A stretch of 15,912 bases of DNA from an uncultured Eubacteriales bacterium (GCA_900550625.1 URSW01000018.1:1-15912); one strand, 5' to 3'; positions 1 to 7,761 are shown, counted from the first letter of the stretch. Translations and numbers: made by a program. Notes: a model not told the origin generated them from the letters alone.

Positions 1-1539
1 TTTTCTGCTTTTAAAAAAGGATTTGACCAAACAATTTCAAGGGGACCTGACGACAGCAGAATTGTTGACACGGGAAACGGATTGTTAGGCTTTCACCGCT
101 TGGCTATTATGGGCTTGACTCCCGAAGGTATGCAGCCGTTTGAGCTTCACGGAAGCTATGCCGTATGCAACGGCGAAATATACGGCTTCCGCCCGATAAA
201 GGCGGAGCTGTCGAAGGAATACGATTTCGCATCCGACTCCGACTGCGAGATCATTCTGCCGATGTATGAAAAGTACGGTGTCGGAATGTTCGAAAAGCTT
301 GATGCGGAATTCGCGTGCATCATCTACGACGGGGCGAAGAAATCGTTCGTCGCGGCGCGCGATCCGATCGGAATCCGCCCGCTTTTCTACGGATACACCG
401 ACGACGGCGGCATCGTGTTCGCATCCGAGGCGAAAAACCTCGTCGGACTGTGCAAACGTGTTATCCCGTTCCCGCCCGGACACTACTATGCGGACGGCAA
501 ATTCGTCCGCTACCGCGATGTGACCGAGGTTTCGGAGTATGTCTCCGGCGATCTTGACACGATCTGCAAAAGCATACACGACAAGCTTGTCGCGGGAGTC
601 GAGAAAAGACTCGACGCGGACGCGCCGCTCGGATTCCTTCTCTCCGGCGGACTTGACTCCTCTCTCGTATGCGCGATCTCTCAGAAGCTTCTCAAAAAGC
701 CGATCCGCACCTTTGCGATCGGCATGAGCGAGGACGCGATCGACCTGAAATACGCGCGCGAGGCAGCCGATTTCATCGGCAGCGATCACAGCGAGATAAT
801 CATCACGAAGGATGACGTTATTTCGTCTCTCGAGGAGGTCATCGCCGCGCTCGGCACCTATGACATAACAACCATACGCGCGTCTATGGGAATGTACCTT
901 ATCTGCCGCGAAATACACCGCACCACCGATGTGCGCGTACTCATGACGGGCGAGATATCCGACGAGCTGTTCGGCTACAAGTACACCGACTTTGCGCCGT
1001 CCGCCGAGGAATTTCGGCGCGAGGCGGTAAAGCGCGTCAGAGAGCTTTACATGTACGACGTGCTCCGCGCCGATCGATGCATTTCGGTAAACTCGATGGA
1101 AGCGCGCGTACCGTTCGGCGATCTCGACTTCGCGTCATATGTTATGAGCATTGACCCCGAGCTGAAAATGAACCGCTACGGCAAGGGCAAATATCTCCTG
1201 CGCCGCGCCTTCATCGGGGATTATCTGCCGGAGGATCTTCTCATGCGCGAGAAAGCGGCATTCTCCGATGCCGTCGGTCACTCTATGGTTGATTATCTGA
1301 AGGAATACGCAAACTCGCTTTATTCGGATGAGGATTTCGCGCGTCTTTCGGAAAAGTATGACTTTGCGCGCCCGTTCACCAAGGAATCGCTGCTTTACCG
1401 CGAGATTTTCGAGAAGTATTATCCCGGACAGGCGGAAATGGTCGCGGATTTCTGGATGCCGAACAAATCGTGGGAGGGCTGCGATGTGGACGATCCGTCC
1501 GCGCGCGTTCTTTCAAACTACGGAGACAGCGGAAAATAA
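1..1539 (+). CDS. asnB: Asparagine synthetase B, glutamine-hydrolysing (5' partial)
   Basis: Makes asparagine from aspartate, ATP and glutamine-derived ammonia in the cytoplasm. Frame 1 is open from the first base of the window, so the gene starts upstream; the TTG at 82 is not a real start. What is visible is 512 residues. The N-terminal glutamine amidotransferase (class II) half shows RGPDD (about nt 40-54), HRLAIMG, NGEIYGF, a ARDPIGIRPLFYG stretch and FASEAKNL; the catalytic N-terminal Cys lies off the left edge, probably fewer than 25 residues away. The synthetase half has the PP-loop SGGLDSS (nt 643-663), TGEISDELFG near nt 947, then MEARVPFGD and KAAFSDAVGHS, which match AsnB closely (E. 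coli AsnB has VEARVPFLD and FSDGVG). Length fits the usual ~525-555 residues. Only the first ~120 nt use AT-rich codons (TTA, TTG, AGA, AGG), unlike the GCG/CTC/CGC-rich remainder. It converges on the ygiQ-type gene. Confidence 0.96.
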   Translation, partial: FSAFKKGFDQTISRGPDDSRIVDTGNGLLGFHRLAIMGLTPEGMQPFELHGSYAVCNGEIYGFRPIKAELSKEYDFASDSDCEIILPMYEKYGVGMFEKLDAEFACIIYDGAKKSFVAARDPIGIRPLFYGYTDDGGIVFASEAKNLVGLCKRVIPFPPGHYYADGKFVRYRDVTEVSEYVSGDLDTICKSIHDKLVAGVEKRLDADAPLGFLLSGGLDSSLVCAISQKLLKKPIRTFAIGMSEDAIDLKYAREAADFIGSDHSEIIITKDDVISSLEEVIAALGTYDITTIRASMGMYLICREIHRTTDVRVLMTGEISDELFGYKYTDFAPSAEEFRREAVKRVRELYMYDVLRADRCISVNSMEARVPFGDLDFASYVMSIDPELKMNRYGKGKYLLRRAFIGDYLPEDLLMREKAAFSDAVGHSMVDYLKEYANSLYSDEDFARLSEKYDFARPFTKESLLYREIFEKYYPGQAEMVADFWMPNKSWEGCDVDDPSARVLSNYGDSGK

Positions 1540-1551
1540 TCCGAAAACGCA

Positions 1552-1586
1552 AAAAGGAGGATCTCACGATCCTCCTTTTATTTTGA
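1552..1586. terminator. Bidirectional Rho-independent terminator between convergent genes
   Basis: Perfect 12-bp stem (1552-1563 with 1568-1579) with a TCAC loop. A T-rich tract follows on the + strand (TTTTATTTTG), and TTTTTGCGTTTTC follows on the - strand. It starts 12 nt after the asnB stop and sits between asnB (+) and the ygiQ-type gene (-), so it can serve both. Confidence 0.93.
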
Positions 1587-1633
1587 TGTTTACTCCCCGT
1601 CGGCGGGATGCGGCCGTTATCGAAAGCTTTTCA

Positions 1634-1656
1634 GTCGCTGCGGTGAGCGCAGCGGC
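1634..1656. other. GC-rich stem-loop 3' of ygiQ, function unclear
   Basis: CGCTGCG (1636-1642) and CGCAGCG (1648-1654) form a perfect 7-bp stem around GTGAG, extendable by a G-T wobble and a C-G pair. It begins 16 nt after the ygiQ stop on the minus strand but has no T-run behind it, so it is not a complete intrinsic terminator. It may be a 3'-end stabilising hairpin. Confidence 0.4.
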
Positions 1657-1671
1657 AAAGGCGGGCTTGGT

Positions 1672-3703
1672 TCATTTCTTCTTTGCGCCGCGGGATGCGT
1701 TCTTTGCGCCCCGTGCGGCATTTGTACTCTTTCCGCCCGCATTTCGTCCGCCGCTCTTTCCGTTTGCTCCGCGGGCACTGCGGTCGTCTCTTCTGCCCGA
1801 TCCGGCGTGCCTTGAAGTGTGCGGTTTATCGGAATTTCCGCCGCCGTGCGTTTTTTTCGCAGCCGGCGCGGGCTTGCCCTTTCCCTCTCCGTGCGGATGA
1901 GCGGGACGTATCAGACATTCGGGAGAATTGCCGATCAGGTCAAGTCTGCCTGCGGCGGCGAGTGCTTCGCGCACGCGGGCGCGGTTCTCCGGACGTCTGT
2001 ATTGAAGAAGCGCGCGCTGAAGCACCTTTTCCCTCGCGTCCGGTATATGCACCTTCTTCCCCGTGAACGGGTCGATCCCGGTATAATACATGACCGTGGA
2101 TGCGCTGCCCGGTGTGGGGTAGAAATCCTGAACCTGCTCGGGATTCAGCCCGATCTCCTTCGTGTAGAGCGCAAGAGAGATCGCGTCCTCAAGCGTACTG
2201 CCGGGATGTCCCGACATCAGGTAAGGCACGATATACTGCTCCTTGCCGCAGTCCGCCGAAAACGCAAGAAACTTCTTTCTGAATTTCTCGTACACCTCGA
2301 TCTTCGGCTTGCCCATGTATGAAAGCACGTTCGGGGAGCAATGCTCCGGTGCGACCTTGAGCTGTCCGCTGACGTGATTCTCGACAAGATATCTGAAAAA
2401 CGTATCGTCCTTATCCGCCATCATATAGTCATACCGTATTCCGGAGCGGACAAAGACCTTCTTCACACCGGGAAGCGCGCTGACCTTTTTCAGGAGGTTC
2501 ATATACTCGATATGATCGGCTATAAGGTTGGGACACGGCTTCGGCACGAGGCACCGCCTCTTCTGACAGACACCGTTCTCTTTCTGATGCTCGCAGGCGG
2601 GATTGCGGAAGTTCGCGGTCGGACCGCCGATATCGTGGATGTATCCCTTGAAGTCCGGCAGTGTCGTGAGAAGGCGCGCCTCCTCAAGCACACTTTCCTC
2701 GCTGCGTGATCTCACAGAGCGTCCTTGATGGTACGCGATCGCGCAGAAGTTGCAGCCGCCGAAGCATCCGCGGTATGGAGAAGCGAACCTCCTGTATCGC
2801 GGGAACTCCGCCGTCCTTCTCGTACATCGGGTGATAGGTTCTCTGATAAGGAAGAGCGTACACCCGGTCAAGCTCCTCACGCTCGAGCGGGAATGCGGGC
2901 GGATTGACCACAAGCATACGGTCGTCGTAATACTCAACAAGGGCGCGCCCGTTTACCGCGTCGTTATTCGCATACTGCTCGGCAAACGCCGCCGCATACG
3001 CTGCCTTTGACGTTTTGAGCTCATCGTAATCGTATCCCTCGGGCTCCTCGCGCGTACCGCGCACGGGATCGAAATTCAGCTTTTCTCCGCGGCGGCAGAG
3101 GTACGCCGTTCCGCGGACATCGCGTATCTTCTTCACGGGAACGCCGCGTGCAAGAAGCTCGGCAATACGCCTTATGCTGTTCTCGCCCATTCCGTACGAA
3201 AGGATATCCGCGCGCGAATCCACAAGAATGCTCCGTCTCACTTTATCCGACCAATAATCGTAATGTGCAAAGCGGCGCAGCGACGCTTCAAGTCCACCGA
3301 TTATCACGGGAATATCTCCGTACGCCTCTCGGATGCGGTTGGTATAGACTATGACCGCACGGTCGGGACGGAGTCCCGCGCGCCTGCCGGGTGAATACCA
3401 ATCGTCCGAGCGCTTCTTCTTTGCGGCGGTATAGTGCGCGACCATCGAATCCACGTTTCCCGAGGAAACGAGAAATCCGAGGCGCGGCTTCCCGTAGCGC
3501 ATGAAATCCTCGGTCGAACGAAAGTTCGGCTGAGCGAGAACGGCGACGGAAAATCCCGCCGCATCGAGGATCCGCGTGATTATCGCGGCACCGAAGGACG
3601 GGTGATCCACATATGCGTCTCCGGAAACGTAGACAAAATCGGGAACGCCGATCCCGGAGCGGTCGAATTCCTCTTTTGTTGCAGGCAGAAAACCGTAAGT
3701 CAT
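1672..3703 (-). pseudogene. ygiQ: YgiQ-family radical SAM protein (UPF0313), frameshifted
   Basis: Two overlapping reading frames make up one YgiQ-type protein of about 676 residues (E. coli YgiQ is ~740). The N-terminal part starts at ATG 3703 (MTYGFLPATKEEF, GDAYVDHPSFG, GGLEASLRRFAHYDYWSD) and is on-family to about nt 2777 (PAIQEVRFS). Its frame then runs out of family and stops at 2684. The C-terminal part resumes in another frame at RGCFGGCNFC (nt 2772-2743), the CxxxCxxC motif for the radical SAM 4Fe-4S cluster. It continues through YIHDIGGPTANFRNPAC, KVAPEHCSPNVLSYMGKP, VQDFYPTPGS and CLIRPAHPHG to a Lys/Gly/Ala/Arg-rich basic tail, stop at 1672. Relatives have about three residues between FSI and RGC where this sequence has one nucleotide, so roughly 8 nt are missing. 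The start overlaps the gtrA stop as TGATG, implying coupling. The substrate of the family is unknown. Everything except the junction is well conserved, so the break is recent or a sequence error. Confidence 0.9.
2764..2782 (-). other. Frameshift junction in ygiQ
   Basis: On the minus strand TTC TCC (2782-2777) is the end of family-like sequence in the upstream frame and CGC GGA TGC (2772-2764, Arg-Gly-Cys) is the first in the downstream frame; only ATAC lies between. An 8-nt deletion restores both the frame and the usual spacing of relatives. There is no homopolymer and no obvious slippery site here. Confidence 0.85.
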
Positions 3704-4212
3704 CAGTTATCGGATCCTTGTTTTGATTTTGTCACGATGCGGCCGTTCTCGTCACGCTTGCGGAACACAAGAAGCTTGCCGAAGGCATAGTTTATTATGA
3801 CGACAAGCACGGCGACGGGCCATTTTGCGATGTATTCGCTGACCAGAAGCTTTTCAACGAGGACGAACAGGAGAACTTCCTCGATAATAAACGAGAGAAG
3901 GCGCGTGGTAAAGAAGGAGAAAAACTGCCTTGCCACCGCTTTTGCTCCGGAAACACGGTTTCCGAACACAAAATGTCTGTTCATAACATACGAGAATATC
4001 ACGGCGCCGACAAAGGCGATCGCATTTGCTATAAGATAGCCGATCTTATATGCGGAGCCGAAAAACTCAAGCGATATGTCAGTCGAGAAAAACGGGATCA
4101 GCATGAGAATATAGTACAGCACCATATTGACGACGGTCGTTGCACCGCCGAATATCACATAATTTATAAGCTCCTTGTATCTGAAGTACAGATTTTTGAT
4201 TTTCGTAATCAT
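3703..4212 (-). CDS. GtrA-like polytopic membrane protein
   Basis: A 169-residue protein with four hydrophobic segments at about residues 16-38, 55-77, 98-120 and 128-147, the GtrA/DPMS flippase-like layout. GtrA-family marks are FGGATTVVNM in helix 1, YVMNRHFVF after helix 2 (residues 75-83) and NYAFGKLLVF at the end of helix 4 (141-150). Family members are thought to help move polyprenyl-linked sugars across the membrane for cell-surface glycosylation; no glycosyltransferase partner is visible beside it, so its own substrate is open. Start ATG 4212 has an AAAGGA-type ribosome site about 9 nt upstream. The stop shares its A with the ATG of ygiQ (TGATG), and rnmV ends 82 nt upstream, so it reads as part of the same leftward operon. 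The C-terminal ~18 residues are a charged tail. Confidence 0.9.
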   Translation of the reverse strand: MITKIKNLYFRYKELINYVIFGGATTVVNMVLYYILMLIPFFSTDISLEFFGSAYKIGYLIANAIAFVGAVIFSYVMNRHFVFGNRVSGAKAVARQFFSFFTTRLLSFIIEEVLLFVLVEKLLVSEYIAKWPVAVLVVIINYAFGKLLVFRKRDENGRIVTKSKQGSDN

Positions 4213-4232
4213 ACGTACCGTCCTTTATATAA

Positions 4233-4247
4233 CGCACATGATGTGCG
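4233..4247. promoter_or_regulatory. 15-bp palindrome upstream of gtrA (possible operator)
   Basis: CGCACAT-G-ATGTGCG has perfect 7-bp arms around one base. It lies in the 82-nt gap between rnmV and gtrA, just upstream of TATATA and AAAGGA on the minus strand. It could be an operator or an RNA hairpin; no regulator is identified. Confidence 0.35.
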
Positions 4248-4294
4248 ATACTTCCGATGAATCAGCGCCGCTCTTTCGGCGGCAGAGCACGGCT

Positions 4295-4915
4295 TTACGC
4301 ATCAGCCGCTTCGTCTTTGCATATTTCGTAAAGCTCTTCCTTCGAGAGAAGGATGTTCAGTGCGCCGAGAAACGCATTCGGCGTCATTTTGGCGGGAAGC
4401 GAAAGCCTGCGGCAGAGGGCGTCTCTCCGAGCCGCCGAGCCCGCCCCCGTAAGTCCTAGCTCAAAGAGATCGGCTTTTGTTATGCTTTCGCGCACGGTGT
4501 GCGCCGCCGAACCGGAGAATCCCATTCTGTCGGAAAAAGAGGAAAACAGTCCGCGAAGCACTTCGTCGGTCATTCCCTCGACGCCGAGCGTACCCTCCTT
4601 CGATGAGGTGCTCTTGCGGCGTTCCTTTCCCTCAATCTGAGGAATATACAGATTATATATCTTTTCCTTGGGCAGTGCGGATTTTATATACGACCGGATC
4701 ACTCCGCCCGCGCCGTCGCTGTCCGTCAGTATGACGATACCGCCTTTTTCGGCAAGCGTTCTGATCAGGGCAAGCTTTTCTTTCTTATTGAAGATCCCGA
4801 AGCCTCCCGTTGTTATGACATTCGCGTCTATGACGGAGGAAAGCTTTATTTTGTCGTACTTGCCCTCGACGACCACGGGAATCGGGATATGTATTCTTTC
4901 CGTCCGTTCAGCCAC
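4295..4915 (-). CDS. rnmV: Ribonuclease M5 (5S rRNA maturation)
   Basis: RNase M5 matures the ends of 5S rRNA precursors in Firmicutes and acts in the cytoplasm with ribosomal protein L18 as cofactor. The 206-residue protein has the TOPRIM nuclease core: VVVEGKYD (Glu17) and LTDSDGAGG (Asp65, Asp67) for metal binding, with TTGGFGIFN between them and YNLYIPQIEGKERR after. The C-terminal half (MTDEVLRGL, ITKADLFELGLTG, RRDALCRRLSLPAKMTPNAFLGALNIL) matches the family's C-terminal domain, and the length is near the usual ~190. The start is GTG 4915, chosen because AAAGGAG lies 7 nt upstream; the nearby upstream ATG is out of frame. In many Firmicutes the neighbour is ksgA; here it follows holA by 32 nt. 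Confidence 0.94.
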   Translation of the reverse strand: MAERTERIHIPIPVVVEGKYDKIKLSSVIDANVITTGGFGIFNKKEKLALIRTLAEKGGIVILTDSDGAGGVIRSYIKSALPKEKIYNLYIPQIEGKERRKSTSSKEGTLGVEGMTDEVLRGLFSSFSDRMGFSGSAAHTVRESITKADLFELGLTGAGSAARRDALCRRLSLPAKMTPNAFLGALNILLSKEELYEICKDEAADA

Positions 4916-4947
4916 GCTGCTGCTCCTTTCGTATCATGCGCACCGGC

Positions 4948-5961
4948 TTATCCGCAGATCAGCCGTTCAAGCGCAATATATCCGAGCGTCGAGCTTTTCA
5001 TTGCAAGATCGGCTTCGAGGCATCGGTTTATCGACCGTTCAAGCTTCGCGGTGTCGTTTCCCGCCGCGCGCATATACAGTCCCGTTTTGTATTCGTGCAT
5101 TTTCAGCTTTTTCGATATCTCCTGCTTCGTCATTCCCGCCGAAGCATACGTTGCGACCGAAAGCATATCGCTCATCACCTTACTCACCGAATAAAGGAGC
5201 GCGATAGGCTCTTCGCGTCTGTTCTTTGCCTTGGAAAGCGCATCAAGCGCCGCCGCGCGATCTCCGGAGAGGATCGCGTTCGACAGTGCGAAAGCCTCTT
5301 CGGAAAGGTCGGGGCACGCCACAAAATCAACGGTTTCCGGCGTTATCTCGCATTCGCCGTGCGATTTCGAATAAGCGATCAGCTTTTCGCATTCGCCGCT
5401 GAGCACGAACATATCGCTGCCCGAGCGCGAAATCAGCGCGTCAGCCGTATTGTATCCGAACGGCACGCCCGCTGCGGTGAAGTGGCGTTCGACCCAGCGG
5501 CGGAGCTGTGCTCCGCCCTTTCTGTCAAACTGCACCGTTTCAAGCACTGCGCTGAGCTTTTTATAAAGCGTATTCGGCTTATTCCTCGCCACGTTTCCGA
5601 AATCCGCCGATGCGTCCGCCGTAACGAGAAGCACCGTTTGAGGATAATCCTTTGCGCGTCCGAAGACCGCGATATATTCGGAAAGCTGTGCGTCCTTCCA
5701 CGACGAAACGGGCGCTGCGCGAAGGTGTACGAAATTTCTCTCGGACATCATCGGAAACGCAGCCACCGCCGCCTCAAGCTCTCCCGGAGACGTGCTGTCC
5801 CCGTCGAGCACGGTGCGCGAAAACGTATCCTCGCCGCACACGGCGGCGGCAAGCATTTCCGCATATCGTGATTTGATGAGCTCCTCCTCGCCGAAGAAGA
5901 GATAAGGTCCGGAAAGCTTATCGGGATTCGAAAGAATACGCTTGAATTCTGAATCGGTCAT
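4948..5961 (-). CDS. holA: DNA polymerase III subunit delta
   Basis: The delta subunit opens the beta sliding clamp as part of the clamp-loader complex. The 337-residue protein opens with FKRILSNPDKLSGPYLFFGEEELIKSRYAEML, where YLFFGEEEL is the typical delta N-terminus. It continues through FVHLRAA and VLLVTADAS of the AAA+-like fold, then GSDMFVLSGECEKLIAY and a helical C-terminus (EEAFALSNAILSGDRAAALDAL, EEPIALLYSVSKVMSDML). Length is in the normal 330-345 range. Start ATG 5961 has AAAGG about 11 nt upstream, and a stronger-looking GGAGG further off. No convincing promoter is seen in the 115-nt GC-rich gap before it, so it may be read from upstream genes. It is followed closely by rnmV. Confidence 0.92.
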   Translation of the reverse strand: MTDSEFKRILSNPDKLSGPYLFFGEEELIKSRYAEMLAAAVCGEDTFSRTVLDGDSTSPGELEAAVAAFPMMSERNFVHLRAAPVSSWKDAQLSEYIAVFGRAKDYPQTVLLVTADASADFGNVARNKPNTLYKKLSAVLETVQFDRKGGAQLRRWVERHFTAAGVPFGYNTADALISRSGSDMFVLSGECEKLIAYSKSHGECEITPETVDFVACPDLSEEAFALSNAILSGDRAAALDALSKAKNRREEPIALLYSVSKVMSDMLSVATYASAGMTKQEISKKLKMHEYKTGLYMRAAGNDTAKLERSINRCLEADLAMKSSTLGYIALERLICG

Positions 5962-6076
5962 TTTATCGTAAACCTTTCGGCAAGGCTTTCCTCCTTATCT
6001 TATTTCGGCGGATGTTCTCCGGCGGGCGGACGCGGGCTTTGCCCGTCGGCGCGGCGCCGTACCGATCATTCGTTTT
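5962..6076 (-). other. GC-rich spacer between the DUF1934 gene and holA
   Basis: This 115-nt gap holds GC-rich self-complementary stretches (GCGGGC-TTT-GCCCGT near 6027-6043 and GGCGC-GG-CGCC near 6050-6060). None is followed by a T-run on the minus strand, and there is no clear -35/-10 pair. It may only attenuate or protect the transcript. The holA ribosome site lies at its left end. Confidence 0.4.
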
Positions 6077-6667
6077 TCACGCTCCCGCTAGAGGAGCAAT
6101 CTCGATATTCATCTTTGTCCTTATCGCCGCGCCGCCCTTTAACTCGACTGCATAGTCGAGATAAAGACGTCCGCCCGCCTCGCCGACCGTATTCTCCACG
6201 GTTCTCGAAAACACGGCGGCTTCGAATCTGAGAATGGGTGTAATGTACTCGCAGCGATGGAATCTGCCCTGCTCAAAGATCATGACGGAGCCGACTGTCC
6301 CGCTTCGTTCGATCACAACGGTTCCGGGAGAGGAAAGCTCAAACGATATCTTCGTTTTCACGGCGGGCGAATCGGGATCGACCGATGCATCGTCGTACAC
6401 GATCTCCATACGTCCTCCGCAAATCTCCGCCGATGCGATACAGCTCATTTCGGTCGTGCTTTTCTCCACATCGGGGACATCGTCGGGCGGAAAGCTAATT
6501 CCGCTCCCGTCCTCTTCCTCCAGGAAAAGACCTCCTCCGCGTCCGCCGACGGAAGGAGAAAAAAGCTCCGTCTGCTCGGACACAAGTCTGAGCCTCATTT
6601 CCCCTAAACAAGCGCGTTCCCCCGAAAATTCGGAGGAAGCGCCGTTTTTGTTATTTATTTCGGACAT
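6077..6667 (-). CDS. DUF1934 (YwiB-like) beta-barrel protein
   Basis: A 196-residue cytoplasmic protein whose C-terminal two thirds follow the DUF1934 pattern: GGRMEIVYDD, KTKISFEL, GTVVIERSG, SVMIFEQGRFHRCEYITPILRFEAAVFSRTV and GGRLYLDYAVEL, ending in MNIEIAPL. DUF1934 proteins are small calycin-like barrels of unknown ligand, usually ~140-150 residues. This one is longer because of an N-terminal tail and a Gly/Asp/Pro-rich insertion at about residues 39-66. The start is uncertain. ATG 6667, 7 nt after the thuA stop, is chosen because it avoids a long overlap, though its ribosome site is weak. ATG 6598 (MRLRLV) would give a more typical N-terminus but its AGGGG is almost touching the start codon. 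An in-frame TTG-type extension into thuA is unlikely. Confidence 0.75.
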   Translation of the reverse strand: MSEINNKNGASSEFSGERACLGEMRLRLVSEQTELFSPSVGGRGGGLFLEEEDGSGISFPPDDVPDVEKSTTEMSCIASAEICGGRMEIVYDDASVDPDSPAVKTKISFELSSPGTVVIERSGTVGSVMIFEQGRFHRCEYITPILRFEAAVFSRTVENTVGEAGGRLYLDYAVELKGGAAIRTKMNIEIAPLAGA

Positions 6668-6674
6668 TTCCGAC

Positions 6675-7403
6675 TCAGACAAGCGCCGTAACGTAGGGGC
6701 ATCCGGACTCGATCTCGTAGCCGAAATCGTTCGGTGCCGCCCAACGTACACCGTTTGTGATTATGCGCTGTACGTTTGCATCGTAGAACGACGGGCAGGT
6801 CTCATGACCGGGCTGGAAGTAGAACACACGTCCCGCGCCGCGGAGGAAGGTGCATCCGGTGCGGAAAACATATCCGTGCTCATACCATCCCTCGAAGATA
6901 TGTGCGTCGGGCTGCGGAATCTGGAAGGGCTCAGCGTAAAGCTCCTCTTCGGGAAGCTCGAAATGTGCCGGGATACCTGCCGCAATCGGATGAGACGGCA
7001 TGATGTTCCAGATGATCTCCTTCTGATTGTCACCCCAGAGAAGGTTGCCCGTGGTGCCGACGATTGCGCGGAAGGGCTTGGAATGATGCGCGCTGTGGAG
7101 TGCGATAAATCCCATGCCGCCGACATAAACTCTCTGGCGGATGCGCTCAACGAGATCGTCCTTGACTTCGCCGTGGTTCATGTGACCCCACCAAAGAAGG
7201 ACATCGGTATTATTGAGCACCTCATCCGGCAGTCCCTGATCGGGATCGTCAAGCGCCGCAAGGGTGATCTTCATATCGTCGTTCTTCGAGAGAAACTCGC
7301 CGATCGCCGCATGAAGTCCGTTCGGATAAAGCTTCGCGACATTCTCGTCGCTCTTCTCATGTCTATACTCGTTCCAGATAGTTACGTTGATTGTTTTTGC
7401 CAT
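6675..7403 (-). CDS. ThuA-like domain protein (trehalose utilisation family)
   Basis: A 242-residue soluble protein of the ThuA family, class I glutamine amidotransferase-like fold without the usual catalytic role. It shows INVTIWNEYRHE at the start, DVLLWWGHMNHGEV (residues 67-80), GGMGFIALHSAHHSKPF (95-111), LLWG (121-124), SHPIAAGIP (137-145), GRVFYFQPGHET and a closing ITNGVRWAA. This full-length pattern matches single-domain ThuA proteins seen in Firmicutes and Bacteroidetes. In rhizobia ThuA works with ThuB in oxidising trehalose and related disaccharides; no ThuB, sugar transporter or glycosidase is here, so the sugar role is inferred from family only. Start ATG 7403 has GGAGG 9 nt upstream and a very strong promoter. 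The stop is 7 nt before the DUF1934 gene. Confidence 0.9.
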   Translation of the reverse strand: MAKTINVTIWNEYRHEKSDENVAKLYPNGLHAAIGEFLSKNDDMKITLAALDDPDQGLPDEVLNNTDVLLWWGHMNHGEVKDDLVERIRQRVYVGGMGFIALHSAHHSKPFRAIVGTTGNLLWGDNQKEIIWNIMPSHPIAAGIPAHFELPEEELYAEPFQIPQPDAHIFEGWYEHGYVFRTGCTFLRGAGRVFYFQPGHETCPSFYDANVQRIITNGVRWAAPNDFGYEIESGCPYVTALV

Positions 7404-7447
7404 ATTCTGATACCTCCGAAGTATGGATTTACATATGTAGCAACATA

Positions 7448-7476
7448 ATTATATACCACTTTTTCCGATTAGTCAA
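7448..7476 (-). promoter_or_regulatory. Sigma-A promoter of thuA
   Basis: TTGACT (7476-7471), a 17-nt spacer, then a perfect TATAAT (7453-7448) on the minus strand. It predicts transcription from about 7440 and a ~35-nt leader before thuA. It may also serve the genes downstream, as no other strong promoter is seen before ygiQ. Confidence 0.88.
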
Positions 7477-7549
7477 TCAAAACCTTTTTCGACGCGGAAA
7501 TTTATTTGTCGGGCGGTCACTCCCCCGTGACAAGCGCACGGGATGTCCG

Positions 7550-7592
7550 AAATCAAAAGTGCCGCCGCCCCGACGGGAATCGGCGCGGCGGC
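7550..7592 (-). terminator. Rho-independent terminator of the deacetylase transcript
   Basis: 13-bp stem with one mismatch (7592-7580 with 7573-7561), 6-nt loop, followed on the minus strand by ACTTTTGATTTC. It is 170 nt past the deacetylase stop and isolates that unit from the thuA promoter. Confidence 0.85.
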
Positions 7593-7680
7593 GTGAAAGA
7601 GGAAATCGCAAAGCGAAGGAGGCGGAAGGAGTAAAACCTCCCCGGGCTCGGGCGATTTACGGATCTTTCACCGAAGCCGT

Positions 7681-7713
7681 ATGCATTTTGCGTTCAAGAA
7701 GCGCATTGTGCAT
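7681..7713. repeat. Imperfect inverted repeat (hairpin) in deacetylase 3' UTR
   Basis: ATGCATTTTGCGTT and GCGCATTGTGCAT pair over 14 positions with two T-T mismatches and two wobbles, around a short loop. No T-run follows in either direction. Role unknown. Confidence 0.45.
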
Positions 7714-7761
7714 CGGCAAAGCCTTTATCGAAGATTAGCCTTCATTCCGCAGGTGCGTTTT

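Larger units (their letters stand above)
7477..7761. other. Gene-free region between deacetylase and thuA
   Basis: This region is part of a 358-nt stretch (7404-7761) without a convincing gene. From left to right it holds the thuA promoter just outside its left end, a 6-bp hairpin CCCGTG/CACGGG (7524-7542), the GC-rich terminator of the deacetylase gene (7550-7592), about 90 nt with nothing recognised, and an imperfect 14-bp hairpin at 7681-7713. The hairpin lies in the 3' untranslated part of the deacetylase transcript. Confidence 0.6.

Noticed and set aside
82..84. TTG as the start of asnB
   Set aside because: The frame is open back to base 1 and the RGPDD motif lies upstream of the TTG, so the gene starts outside the window.
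85..918. Minus-strand open frame of 277 codons opposite asnB
   Set aside because: It is antisense to well-conserved AsnB sequence, with no motif or ribosome site.
2784..2940. ATG at 2940 as a true start for a separate downstream radical SAM gene
   Set aside because: The first ~50 codons of that frame are out-of-family sequence lying opposite the phase of the N-terminal half. Family similarity starts only at RGCFGG, so this is the second half of a broken gene.
6081..6097. Hairpin GCTCC/GGAGC at the end of the DUF1934 gene as a terminator
   Set aside because: It is inside the coding sequence and followed by GTGAAAAACG on the minus strand, with no T-run.
7656..7712. 18-codon minus-strand open frame (MHNALLERK...) downstream of the deacetylase
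   Set aside because: It is very short, has only a weak AAAGG in front, and overlaps a hairpin; nothing beyond chance supports it.
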